This document shows, one piece after another, positions 53,876-63,998 of a stretch of 64,000 bases of DNA. Below the pieces are notes generated by a model, which saw only the letters and a list, made by a program, of their open reading frames with translations, did no database searches and was not told the DNA's origin. The translations under genes were made by a program, and so were the position numbers. Position 1 is the first letter of the stretch. The number at the start of each line of letters is the position of its first letter. Source of the DNA: Enterococcus sp. MMGLQ5-1 (GTDB lineage: Bacteria > Bacillota > Bacilli > Lactobacillales > Streptococcaceae); contig NZ_JABJXU010000003.1 of the NCBI RefSeq assembly GCF_013155265.1, forward strand, positions 62,001 to 126,000, read 5' to 3'.

Positions 53876-56437
53876 ATGGCAGATAACTTTGGTTTGAAGA
53901 TTGGTGTTGAAGGAGAAAAGGAGTTCAAGAACTCCCTCCGAGAAATTAACCAATCATTCAAGGTGCTAGGCTCAGAGATGAAGTTGGTATCGTCTGAGTT
54001 CGATAAAAATGACAAAAGCATTCAGGCAGTTTCCGCTCGAAATGCCGTCCTCAATAAATCCATTGATGCTCAGAAGGAGAAAATTAGCACCCTTGAAAGT
54101 GCTCTTCAAAATGCCTCCGACAGCTTTGGTGAAAATGATAAGCGAACCCAGAACTGGGCAATCCAACTCAACAATGCCAAAGCTCAACTGAATGGTATGG
54201 AGCGAGAACTTGCGACCAACGAGAAGGCACTCGATTCTATGGGACAAGAAGAGGTGGACGTCACCAAAGAAACGGATAACCTTGGCAATGAACTCAAGGA
54301 TACGGGTGATGAGGCTGAGAAGTCTGGTGGCAAATTTGAGAAGTTCGGTGGTGTCCTTAAAGGCATTGGTGCAGCCATGGGAGCAGTTGCTCTTGCAGCA
54401 GGTGCTGCCGCAATTGAATTAGGTAAACAAGTGGTATCAGCTTATGCCGACTATGAACAATTAGTCGGTGGGGTTGATACCCTTTTTGGTGATGCATCAA
54501 AGACAGTTCAAAAGTCAGCGGATAATGCTTTCAAAACAGCCGGGATGTCCGCAAACGAATACATGGAAACTGTCACAGGTTTCTCGGCCAGTTTGATACA
54601 GTCGTTAAATGGTGACACAGCCAAAGCTGCTGGTGTCGCTGACCAAGCTATCACCGACATGAGCGATAATGCCAACAAAATGGGCTCGAATATGTCTGAT
54701 ATCCAAAATGCGTATCAAGGGTTTGCTAAGCAGAATTATACGATGCTGGACAACTTGAAGTTAGGTTATGGCGGGACAAAAGGTGAGATGGAACGACTGC
54801 TTGCTGATGCGGAGAAAATCACAGGCAAGAAGTATGACCTGTCAAACTTCGCAGATGTGACCGAAGCGATTCACGCCATTCAAACAGAAATGGGTATCAC
54901 AGGAACGACTGCCAAAGAGGCGACTGAAACCATTAGCGGTTCGATTGATGGCATGCAGTCGGCAATTTCTAACCTCATGGCAGGACTCGGAAATGCCAAT
55001 GCGGATATTGGCTCACTCGTTGGAAACGTAGTCGTGTCATTCCAAAATGTGCTCAAGAACATCATTCCTGCCATTGAAAATATCGTCTCCGCCTTGCCTG
55101 CGGTGATTGATGCGGTCATTGGAGCGATTGGGCAGCTATTACCAACTTTGCTCGAGGCAGTGACTTCCTTGTTCTCCCAAGTTTTGCAGACAATTCTAGG
55201 CTTATTACCAACCTTAATTCCAGTAGTGGTTCAAGCCGTCTTAACGATTGTGCAAACTTTGATTGAAAATCTGCCACTCCTCATCAATGCCGCCTTTCAG
55301 TTAGTAACGACACTCATTCAAGGTATCGGGGAGGCTTTACCTGAACTGATCCCGATTACCATTCAAGCGATTATCACAATTGTGAATGGTTTGATTGAGA
55401 ACTTGCCGTTACTCCTTGATGCAGCTCTCCAACTAATCATGGGACTGGCTCAAGGGTTGATTACGGCTTTACCGATTTTGATTGGTGCTTTGCCACAGAT
55501 TATTACGGGAATCGTGAACTTCATTATCAGTTCTATTCCCATCATCATGCAGACTGGTATTCAGCTCTTGACCTCGTTGGTATCGGCATTGCCTGATATC
55601 ATCAATTCGATTGTAGCTGCCATTCCAGTGATTATTCAAAACATTTTGAATGCGGTGATTGGTGCAATTCCTCAGCTGATTGATGCAGGGATTCAACTGT
55701 TAGTTGCCTTGATTGGTGCTTTACCACAAATCATCACAACCATTGCGAACGCTCTGCCCCAGATTATCAATGCTATTACAGGCACGTTGATTGGAAATAT
55801 CGACAAGATTATCCTTGCCGGTGTGCAACTGTTAGTAGCGCTGATTCAGAACTTGCCAGCCATTATCTCGGCAGTTGTGAAGGCGGTCCCTCAAATTATC
55901 ACTGGACTCGTGAATGCCTTTGGAGAGTACATCTCGACAATGGGCAATATCGGGCTTAATCTGATTAAAGGCTTGTGGAATGGTATTGCTGATGCAGCGG
56001 GTTGGCTTAAAAGTAAAATCTCAGGGTTCTTTGGTGGCGTGGTAGACAGTATCAAGGATTTCTTTGGGATTCACTCGCCTTCTACTTTGTTCCGAGATGA
56101 AATTGGGAAGAACATGGCGCTAGGGATTGGTGTTGGTTTCGATAAGGAAATGACTGGTGTGGCAAAAACCATGTAAGATGCTATTCCAACGAAACTTGAT
56201 ATGCCAAACTTCGATATTGATACGGGTATCCATACAGCAATCGACAGCAACTTCTCTATGCTTGATTTAGGAGCTAAGGTGGATGCATTGACTAATATCA
56301 CGAGTGAAATGTTACCAGCCTTGCTTAAAGCTATGGACATCAAGATTACTCTTGATGATGGAACGCTTGTTGGTCGCTTGGCTCCTGAAATAGATAAGAG
56401 TTTAGCTGTTTTGAAGCGTAGAAATTATGCTTACTAA
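53876..56437 (+). pseudogene. tail tape measure protein with a late in-frame TAA
   Basis: The frame covers 854 codons with one TAA at 56174-56176 (codon 767). The N-terminus is coiled-coil (about 15-150, FKNSLREINQSFKVLG... with many heptads). A short hydrophobic run (about 162-182) and a TMP core (about 185-375, YEQLVGGVDTLFG and GMSANEYMETVTGFSASL) follow. A very hydrophobic membrane-like repeat region comes next (about 385-690, recurring LIGALPQIIT and VVQAVLTIVQ-type units), then GIHSPSTLFRDEIGKNMALG. After the stop the frame continues DAIPTKLDMPNFDID... for 86 codons. CAA to TAA is the simplest cause. GGGAGGGGG precedes the ATG. Losing the last 10 percent may still allow tail assembly. 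Confidence 0.88.
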
Positions 56438-56471
56438 TTAAGGAGTAAAAGCGCCGTTTTCTATTTTGATG

Positions 56472-56477
56472 TATAAT
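56472..56477 (+). promoter_or_regulatory. -10 box of moron 3
   Basis: TATAAT lies 33 bases before the start of the gene at 56511. There is no clear -35. Confidence 0.45.
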
Positions 56478-56510
56478 TTAAATACACGAAATAGGAAACG
56501 GAGAGTTATT

Positions 56511-57032
56511 ATGGGGAATATTATTGATGATGTCATGGGGCATATTACTCCAATTGACAAAAAAGAAGTTGATGAATTTAAGTTGCTTGTATCAGAGGAG
56601 GCATTTCTGACAGAAAATCGTGATAAAATCACGTTTTCAGAAGGTTTCCCACCGGAATTAGCAGGAGCAATTAGCGGTTTGGGTGCTGGTGCTGTTGGTG
56701 TAGGGGTTGTGTTTGCCGTGTTTGCCGGAATGAGCGGCGCGGAGATTATGGCGGCGCTTGCTGGATTTGGCGTTGCTGGAGCAGTTGGAGGAATCGCAAG
56801 TATTGCTGCTGTAGTGGCTGCGCCTATCGTTATTGTAGGTGGAGGTGTGTTCCACGTTGCCAATCAGAATAAGCTAGGTCATGAGTTGGAACGACTGTTT
56901 AAAGAATCAATCAAATTTGAAAAACAACTTGCCAATGACGAAAGAGAAAATGTTAGAGGCTTGATTCTAGCTACAAACGAATATCGTAAAAAGCTTGCTA
57001 ATAAGCATCATGATTTGAAGAAGTATGTTTAA
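56511..57032 (+). CDS. moron 3: Gly/Ala-zipper membrane protein inserted after the tape measure
   Basis: The 173-residue protein has a polar N-terminal 45 residues and two long glycine/alanine-rich hydrophobic segments (about 50-72 AGAISGLGAGAVGVGVVFAVF, and about 80-118 with AALAGFGVAGAVGG and VVAAPIVIVGGG). The C-terminus is a basic helix (KHHDLKKYV). I do not recognise a family. The glycine-zipper layout resembles membrane-active or exclusion proteins, so superinfection exclusion is a guess. GGAGAG precedes ATG 56511. An in-frame start at 56466 overlaps the promoter. It has its own -10 and terminator and separates tape measure from distal tail protein. Confidence 0.65.
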   Translation: MGNIIDDVMGHITPIDKKEVDEFKLLVSEEAFLTENRDKITFSEGFPPELAGAISGLGAGAVGVGVVFAVFAGMSGAEIMAALAGFGVAGAVGGIASIAAVVAAPIVIVGGGVFHVANQNKLGHELERLFKESIKFEKQLANDERENVRGLILATNEYRKKLANKHHDLKKYV

Positions 57033-57053
57033 ATGTGCTTCATAATAATAACC

Positions 57054-57079
57054 AAAGATCGCTTTGCGGTCTTTTTTTA
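57054..57079 (+). terminator. terminator of moron 3
   Basis: AAAGATCGC-TTT-GCGGTCTTT (one G-T pair) followed by TTTT. The sequence after it (TTATGCCCAAAAGGAGG) resembles that after the moron 2 terminator (TCATGCCTAAAACAGGGAGG). Confidence 0.85.
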
Positions 57080-57100
57080 TGCCCAAAAGGAGGTGGTAGC

Positions 57101-57793
57101 TTGAATGCGTTTATTTTAGATGGAACAATCAACTCACGGACTGACCTTGGCCTTCGCATTACGCAAGTTCCTGTGATTCCAACAACGGAACGTGTGATTG
57201 AAAACATTGAGGTGGATGGGCGAGAGGGAGATTTGACCTTGTTCAAGGGTTGGAAAGACATGACGTTTAACCTGAAAGCCGTCATCTGGGCAAAGGACGT
57301 GTGGACGGTCTGGCGAACTATCTTTCCACAAATCTTGAATGCCAAGACTGTCAGCTTTTCAAATGATCCGACTGTCTTTTATAAAATGAAAACCGTTAAG
57401 GCGAGTGGGCTATCTCAAGTACTATCGACCATGTGGGAGTTTGAGCTTGAAATTACCTGCTCGCCATTTCGATATAAAGTGGGTGTTCCGCTCATCAATC
57501 GAACCTCGTCAGGAACGGTGACAAATAGCGGTAACGTCTTTTCGCTGCCACGAATCAAGGTATATGGCAGTGGAACAAGGACGTTGACCATCAATGGCAA
57601 ACCTATTGTTCTTAACCTTCAATCAGAATATTTGATTATCGATAGCGAATTAAAGGAATGTTACTACGGAGATGTGGCAACAAATAATCTAATGACAGGC
57701 GATTTTCCTGAATTTCGAGTGGGCTCTAATACGGTCACGCTAGGAACAGGAATATCCAAAGTCGAAATCGAACCGAGGTGGCGATACTTATGA
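57101..57793 (+). CDS. distal tail protein (Dit-like)
   Basis: The 230-residue baseplate hub protein has DGTINSRTDLGLRITQVPVIP, IEVDGREGDLTLFKGWKDMTFNLKAVI, and a second half beta-galectin-like domain (FSLPRIKVYGSGTRTLTINGKPI). This is the pattern of siphovirus Dit proteins that join tail tube and tip. AAAGGAGGTGG precedes TTG 57101. The longer frame to 57035 would read through the moron 3 terminator. The stop overlaps the next ATG. Confidence 0.83.
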   Translation: MNAFILDGTINSRTDLGLRITQVPVIPTTERVIENIEVDGREGDLTLFKGWKDMTFNLKAVIWAKDVWTVWRTIFPQILNAKTVSFSNDPTVFYKMKTVKASGLSQVLSTMWEFELEITCSPFRYKVGVPLINRTSSGTVTNSGNVFSLPRIKVYGSGTRTLTINGKPIVLNLQSEYLIIDSELKECYYGDVATNNLMTGDFPEFRVGSNTVTLGTGISKVEIEPRWRYL

Positions 57794-60700
57794 TGATTTT
57801 ATATGAGAAAACTGAATCAAACTTCAATCATAATGGTCTCGCTGTCCTTGATGGTGTTGTCGTAAGCCCTGTTGTTACCGAACAACTCAATGGGCTTTTT
57901 TCTTTGGAATTTGACTATCCCATTCATGCCAAGGCGAGCGACAAACTTCGACCAGAGATGATTGTGAAATGTCCTGTGCCTGAACTTCAAGACCAACTCT
58001 TTCGAATCGTAGAACGTGATGATTCACTAGGAGGTTTGGTTCATATCGTGGCGCATCATATCTTTTACGACTTGGCAAAGAACCTCATTGAAGATACCTA
58101 TATCGTGAATAAAAACGGGAGTGGTGCGTTGACACAGTTACTCGGTGCAACCACTGTCCCTCATAGTTTCTCGGGCACGTCCAATATAACTACGGTCAAC
58201 AACGTCCGCTTAGTGCGATTGAATCCAGTCGAAGTCTTGCTTGATAGTGATTTGGATAATGGCTATCAAGCACGGTTCGGTGGTGAGATTGTCCGAGATA
58301 ACTATTCGATTTCTATGCTTGCCCACCGAGGCAGTGACAATGGTGTCCAAATTCGAGACAAGAAGAATCTGACAGGTTACAAGTCGGATTTAGACTATTC
58401 GTCTATCGTTACTCGCATCATGCCGGAAGGATATGATGGTTTATTCTTGCCAGAAAAATATGTTGATAGCCCACTCATCAATAGCTATGTCAGCCCTAAA
58501 ATCAAGATCACCAAGTATGACAACGTCAAAGTAGGAGATGAAGAAGGCGAGTTTGCGACCAAGGATTTGGCTTATGCGGAACTCAGGCGACTTACGGCAC
58601 TGGAATTTACGGTATCTCATATTGATAAACCGACTGCGACTTATGATGTAGAGTTTGCCCCACTTGAGCGAACAGAGGAATATAAGCAGTTTTCAAGTCT
58701 TGAGACGATTAATCTAGGCGATATCGTCTCTGTCACTCATGCAGAGGACGGCTTTAGTGTGACCGCTCGAATGGTTGAGTACAGGTATGACCCCATTTTG
58801 AAAGCATTCATTTCTATCACGCTTGGGAACGTCATGCCGAAGTTCACCGATGTGGCAAAGGACATCAAGAAAGTCGATACCAAAGTGGAACAAGCCAAAG
58901 ATGATGCCAACTATGCTTTGACTGCCGCCAATGGTAAGAACACCAACTTTTATGGTCCGGATACGCCAGCCAATCCAAAGTTAGGGGACGTTTGGTACAA
59001 AGAGAATGGCGACAAACTTGAAATGTGGGTTTATGAAAGCCGTGACGGGGTGACTCAATGGTATGCACTGGCCAATGACCTGACAGCAGTAGAAGTAAAA
59101 CAAGCAGTTGCTCAAGCTCAGGAAGAATCAGCTGATGCGCTTGAAAAAGCCAATAACGCCTTTGATGAGGTAGTGAACGCCTTGGAAAATGCAAATCAAG
59201 CCAACGCAACGGCAAATTCTGCCAGCCAAGTCGCTGACTCAGCCTTTAACAAATCCGTGAAATCGTCAGTGGTCACTTATGCGGTCGGAACAAGTGGGAC
59301 AACCGCCCCAACGTCGGGGTGGCAAAGTACCGTGCCATCCGTTTCTTCAACCCAGTATCTTTGGGCGAGAACTGTGTTTACACTTCAGGACAACTCTGCG
59401 ACAACTTCGTACTCGGTTTCAAAGCAAGGCGTAAAAGGCGATAAAGGGGATACAGGCGCCACTGGAGCAACGGGTGCGACAGGTAGTCCAGGTACTCCGG
59501 GGCAAAATGCGCCTACGATTACATCAGTTCGAGAGCAGTTTTACCTCTCAACCTCAAATACCACTCAAACAGGTGGCTCGTGGTCAAACACCATTCCCAC
59601 TTGGTCGAGTGGCAAGTATTACTGGACGAGAGTGGTGACGACTTACTCGGATAGCTCAACTACAACCTCAACAGCCGTTCTTGACCAAGGGTTGAATCAA
59701 TCATTGGTATCGGCTCTTGAAGCCAAATCTGCGACTGAAACATTAACCACTACCGTAAATCAGCATGCCACAAAAATTGAACTGGCTGCGACCAACATTG
59801 CCAACCTTCAAGGGCGAATGACGACAGCTGAGTCGACACTCACCGTTCAGGCAGGTCAGATAGCTGCCAAAGCGAGCCAAACTTCGGTGGATAGCTTAAC
59901 TGGCAGAATCACAAGTGCTGAGGCAAGTCTGACAGTTCAAGCAGGGCAAATCGCATCAAAGGCAAGTCAAAGTTCCGTTGATGCGTTGACAGGGAGGGTG
60001 ACATCAGCCGAAACATTGATTCAACAGACTTCTGATACCATGCTCTTGAAAGTCTCGGAACTTCAAGATGAAATCGGTATTCCCTTCAAAGTGAAGAATT
60101 GGGAACAGGGGTCGCTTAACACGAGTGATGGTTCAGAGATAACTGCCACGAACCATATCCGCTCAGAGTTCATTTATGTGGAGTCAGGTGATAAGTATAT
60201 TGCTCAACGAAGAGATGGAACGTCAGTCACGTCTTACTATCACTTTTATGGTTTCACCTTGCCCTATGTGGACTATGTGCCAGCCCCCAAGCAGTATGTC
60301 GAGAAGTTGGCTGTTGGAACGTATGACAACACCACAATCCTTGATTACCTCAATTCAAAAAATGTCGAGACCTTGTCTATCACTGGCTCAGTAACATCAA
60401 ACCCATATGCCTCAGCTGAGGACTATCTGGCAATTTACAAATTACCTTTAGGCGGTCGAGTTTTTCCGAACACCATCACTTGGAATGGTCGAAAAGACAC
60501 GTCCGACAATATCGTCCTACTTTATATCGGCGGTGTGTGGGAGCAGATTGATGTGGTTACAAATAGCAGTAACGCTATCCACCAATGGACATTATCTGAT
60601 TCACAGATTGCGGGTATGCCAACAGATGCGATTTATATTGCCTTCTTCTCAATCAAGAATGGTTCGTATGCGGGGATTTATAATGCGACCACTTCACCAT

Positions 60701-61847
60701 TTACCATGAACCCGATGGACGACGAGTCAGCTTATGTACAAGTTTCCTATCAAAGCTCATCAAGCGCCGTGACCGTTCCAAGCAATGCACTCAAGATGAG
60801 GGTGCGAGTGAACACCACGACTAAGCCTGATGATTATGATGGGAATGTCTTCTCAACTACAGCAAGAGCGGATTACTCCAAAGCCAATACTGTCTATTCA
60901 GCAATCTTCATGCAAAAGGACATCATCAACCTTCGAGTTGGAAAAGGGGATGTGATCAACCAAATCAACCTCTCGCCTGAAAGCATCCTGATAGCCGGAA
61001 ATAAAGTCCATATCACAGGTCAGACCACGATTGATAGTGGAATTATCACATCAGCCATGATTGGCTCTGCCGCCATTACCACAGCGAAGATTGCGGATGC
61101 GGCTATTACAAGTGCTAAAATTGCTAGTCTTGATGCAGGGAAGATTACAACAGGAACGCTATCTGCAAGTCGCATAGCCGCCAGTTCCATTACGGCTGAT
61201 AAGCTCGCTGCTAATATTCTAACTGCAATTACAGCAAGTAATTCCATCCGAATCACAGGGACAACCATTGGCTATTACTCAGGAAGTACACTCGTCACAG
61301 AAATTAACTCACAGGGAATGACAATCAGGCGTGGTGGCACAACAGTCGGAACGATTGGTGCGAATAACATCAGCGGTCATAGTGATTGGCGAGGGCTCGT
61401 GTTTGACCTTGAGTATGGTACAGAATACATGGCTTGGGCGCACATGGATAGTTCAGGTGCGAGCAGCTACACGACCAAACTCATCTGGTACTCTCGGACA
61501 CTTGAAACCAATAAAGAGAAGGGATTTCATTTTGATGATGATGTCTGGCTTAACGGCACGATTAAATTATCAGGTGGGCATACGATTAGCCTGAATGGCA
61601 TTACCTTCAGCTCGTCACTTTATACTCGAATTGGGAATAGCGGTGGTAGTGCGCAGGTATTGCTTTTAACGGCTCAAACTTATTCCTTGGAGATGATGGC
61701 ACTTGGGTTGACTTTGGTCTCATCCGTGAAATCTGTAAAAAGCTTGCAGGGCGAACGATTGCCTTGCCAACTGGTTTTAACAGTAACGGGACTGCCAGTG
61801 GTTGGTATAATGCTCAGTCGTTTAACTCTATGACGACATATTCATAA
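57790..61847 (+). pseudogene. tail-tip endopeptidase / receptor-binding protein (Tal-like) with a 3' frameshift
   Basis: This is a giant tail fibre of about 1350 residues. An N-terminal prophage tail endopeptidase/Tal domain (about 1-350, ILYEKTESNFNHNGLAVLDG) is followed by a coiled-coil linker (about 360-500) and a collagen-like GDKGDTGATGATGATGSPG (about 548-570). Two to three 31-residue repeats (about 672-755, LTVQAGQIAAKASQTSVDSLTGR) and a long receptor or carbohydrate-binding-like section come next. At about 61656 CAGGTATT appears where CAGGGTATT would keep the frame. The other frame then reads GIAFNGSNLFLGDDGTWVDF through to MTTYS and TAA at 61845-61847. As given, translation ends at 61833 with about 60 wrong residues at the tip. 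ATG 57790 has GAGGTGG before it. Confidence 0.82.
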
Positions 61848-61859
61848 TGGGAGGCAAGT

Positions 61860-62021
61860 ATGGAAAATGAAGAAGAATTAGTGGTTTTGCCACATGTTGA
61901 AACAGTCGAGGAACCTGAATCATGCACCACAGATATGGTTGAATTATTGACCTTGGTCGTTGATGACCTCTGCGTGCAAGTCGGGAAATTGAAGGAGGAA
62001 CTCAAGAATGTTACGGATTAG
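61860..62021 (+). CDS. small acidic phage protein between tail fibre and DUF1617-like gene
   Basis: The 53-residue acidic protein (MENEEELVVLPHVETVEEPE..., ending KLKEELKNVTD) has GGGAGG before ATG 61860. It overlaps the next gene by 14 bases. It is too short for family assignment, but similar tiny genes occupy this place in related phages. Confidence 0.6.
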   Translation: MENEEELVVLPHVETVEEPESCTTDMVELLTLVVDDLCVQVGKLKEELKNVTD

Positions 62022-62427
62022 AAATGAAGAATTGGTGGAGGTGATTACCTTTCTCGAAAGCTTTGAGCTGACACCGAAAATCAGTCGGGTGCGAACGAAA
62101 CTCGTCAAGCTCATCCGAACCAAGATTGATGAGCTGTATAAGGATGAGGTTGAACTTTTAGAGCGTTTTGGGAAGAAGGATGATTCAGGAAACCTTATTC
62201 AAGATAACGGGAACTTCTTACTTTTACCCGAAACCGCAGCCGAATACCATAAAGAAAAGGCAGATTTGTTAAATGAGGATTCCGTCATTGATGTAGCGGA
62301 ACTTCAGGACAAACTGCCTTTATTGATTGGTGGCTTGGAAGATAGCGAGGTCAAAGTTTCAGGCAAAGATGCTGAGACCTTAGAACTCATCTTGGAATTA
62401 TTGGAAAAAGAAGTTAAAGGCATTTAG
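62008..62427 (+). CDS. DUF1617-like phage protein
   Basis: The 139-residue helical protein (RIRNEELVEVITFLESFELTPKISRVRTKLVKLI..., then ETAAEYHKEKADLLNEDSVIDV) is typical of the DUF1617 group located between tail and lysis genes. Function is unknown and it is perhaps a tail-associated component. GGAGGAAC precedes ATG 62008. Confidence 0.75.
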   Translation: MLRIRNEELVEVITFLESFELTPKISRVRTKLVKLIRTKIDELYKDEVELLERFGKKDDSGNLIQDNGNFLLLPETAAEYHKEKADLLNEDSVIDVAELQDKLPLLIGGLEDSEVKVSGKDAETLELILELLEKEVKGI

Positions 62428-62448
62428 GCGAAAGTCTAGATGCCTTTT
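62416..62448 (+). terminator. terminator-like hairpin before the holin
   Basis: AAAGGCATTTAG pairs with CTAGATGCCTTT around GCGAAAGT and is followed by TT. It overlaps the stop of the DUF1617-like gene. Confidence 0.65.
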
Positions 62449-62472
62449 TCAATACAGAAACGGAGGAATGAG

Positions 62473-62889
62473 ATGATGAAACAGACATGGAATTTGATTC
62501 AGACAGGCTTTGTGGCAACAGGTGGTCTTGTCGGTTGGTATTTGGGAGGTTTTGATGCCTCACTTTATACCTTGCTTGCCTTTGTGGTGGTTGACTACAT
62601 CACAGGGGTCTTGCGTGCGATCAACGAGAAGAAGGTCTCAAGTCGAATTGGGGCAAAGGGCATCACAAAGAAGATTTTGATTTTCTTGCTCGTTGGTGTC
62701 GGTCACATGCTTGACTTGGAGCTTAAAACAGGGAACGTCCTACGTGATGCAGTGATTTTCTTCTACATCTCAAACGAGGGAATCTCACTACTAGAAAATG
62801 CCGTAAGCATAGGTTTACCTGTGCCAGAGAAAGTCAAAGAAGCTCTCAAGCAATTACATGGTAAGGAGGACAACGAAAATGGGAATTAG
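62473..62889 (+). CDS. phage holin, Cp-1 / toxin-secretion holin family
   Basis: The 138-residue membrane protein has helices near 8-24, 29-48 (LYTLLAFVVVDYITGVLRA, the DYITG motif of this holin family), 65-85 and 90-115. It permeabilises the membrane to release the lysin. GGAGG lies before the ATG pair at 62473/62476. Its end overlaps the amidase gene by 11 bases. Confidence 0.88.
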   Translation: MMKQTWNLIQTGFVATGGLVGWYLGGFDASLYTLLAFVVVDYITGVLRAINEKKVSSRIGAKGITKKILIFLLVGVGHMLDLELKTGNVLRDAVIFFYISNEGISLLENAVSIGLPVPEKVKEALKQLHGKEDNENGN

Positions 62890-63799
62890 TAGCTTTGCAA
62901 CTAAATACGGCTTTCAATCTTTCCCTCACTACACATCGGGTCGTAGTGGGGCGAAGGTCAACAAAATCGTCATTCATCACATGGCGGGAACGAATTACGA
63001 CATTGTGCCAAGTATCTGGCAGACGCGTGAAGCATCCGCTCATTATGGTATTGGTAAAAACGGAGAAATACGTGCTTATGTGGATGAAAACAATACGGCA
63101 TGGCATGCGGGGAATTGGAATGCTAATATCTCAAGTATTGGGATTGAAAACTGTAACGCCACAGGTTCTCCTTCATGGAATATCAATCAAGCCACAATCG
63201 ATGCCTGTGCAAAGTTGGTGGCAGACATTGCTAAACGTCATGGCTTGGGGAAACTAGTAGTGAATCAGAACCTGTTCCCTCACAGCTATTTTTCAAACAC
63301 ATCTTGTCCGGGGATGCTTTTAGGTAAACTCCAGTACATTGCGGACAAGGCAAATGCGATTAATAGTGGCGGAGGCTCAGCCACTCCAAGTCAGCCAACA
63401 TCAAGGCTATATCGTGTTCGTAAATCATGGGCAGATGCCAAGAGTCAGGTCGGGGCTTTCAAGGATTTAACGAATGCCAAGAACTGTGCTGACCGCAATA
63501 AAGGCTACTCCGTATTTGATGAGGGTGGGAAGTTAATTTATCCCACTGGTGGTGGTTCAGCAAACACTGCTACAAAGAAACTCGTGGTTCAAGTGAATGG
63601 CTTAAACGTCCGAAATCGCCCAAGTCTAAATGGAACAGTTGTTGGTACTTACAACAAAGGTGCTACGTGGACTCTACCTAAAGACGAAAAGCTAACAATC
63701 GCTGACGGGTGGGTTTGGGCGCGTTGCCCAATTGGTTATTGTGCTGTTGGAAAGACTACCGGGAAGACTGAGCCGGATGACTATATCTTAATTTCATAA
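62879..63799 (+). CDS. endolysin: N-acetylmuramoyl-L-alanine amidase with SH3 domain
   Basis: The 306-residue lysin has an Amidase_2 domain (about 5-160) with zinc ligands and active-site motifs VIHHMAG, HYGIGKNGEI, WHAGNWNANISSIGIE and HSYFSNTSCPG (His and Cys ligands). A linker rich in Gly/Ser and a short YRVRKSW...AKNCADRNKGYSVFD segment (about 182-220) follow, then a C-terminal SH3_3 wall-binding domain (about 238-300, VNGLNVRNRPSLNGTVVGTYNKG). No signal peptide, so the holin is needed. AAGGAGG precedes ATG 62879. The frame is intact. Confidence 0.92.
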   Translation: MGISSFATKYGFQSFPHYTSGRSGAKVNKIVIHHMAGTNYDIVPSIWQTREASAHYGIGKNGEIRAYVDENNTAWHAGNWNANISSIGIENCNATGSPSWNINQATIDACAKLVADIAKRHGLGKLVVNQNLFPHSYFSNTSCPGMLLGKLQYIADKANAINSGGGSATPSQPTSRLYRVRKSWADAKSQVGAFKDLTNAKNCADRNKGYSVFDEGGKLIYPTGGGSANTATKKLVVQVNGLNVRNRPSLNGTVVGTYNKGATWTLPKDEKLTIADGWVWARCPIGYCAVGKTTGKTEPDDYILIS

Positions 63800-63807
63800 A
63801 CAAGCGT

Positions 63808-63852
63808 AAAAGCCTTCAAGAGTGATTGATTTCATTCTTGGAGGCTTTTTTG
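63808..63852 (+). terminator. terminator of the late operon
   Basis: AAAGCCTTCAAGA pairs with TCTTGGAGGCTTT around a 13-base loop, followed by TTT. Confidence 0.88.
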
Positions 63853-63918
63853 TGTTCTATGGGTTCGATTTTTCTCCCTCCTTCGCTTATGGATGAAAGG
63901 TCAAAGAATTTACGTCAA

Positions 63919-63998
63919 GGGTTTACTTTTGCGGATTTTCTTTGCCTGTAACTTAGGAAGTCAAAAATATTAAATGATTACATACTCTTGACTTCTTT
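63919..63998 (+). promoter_or_regulatory. conserved phage promoter-like motif, copy 3, plus hairpin
   Basis: GGGTTTACTTTTGCGGA (63919-63935) is followed by TTTTCTTTGCCTGTAACTT, and then by GAAGTCAA (63957-63964) pairing perfectly with TTGACTTC (63988-63995). It lies after the late terminator and must drive a gene beyond the right edge, where recombinases are usual in this phage type. Confidence 0.65.

Noticed and set aside
59433-59510. A separate host collagen-like gene
   Set aside because: The GDKGDTGATGATG stretch is an internal triple-helix segment of the tail fibre frame.
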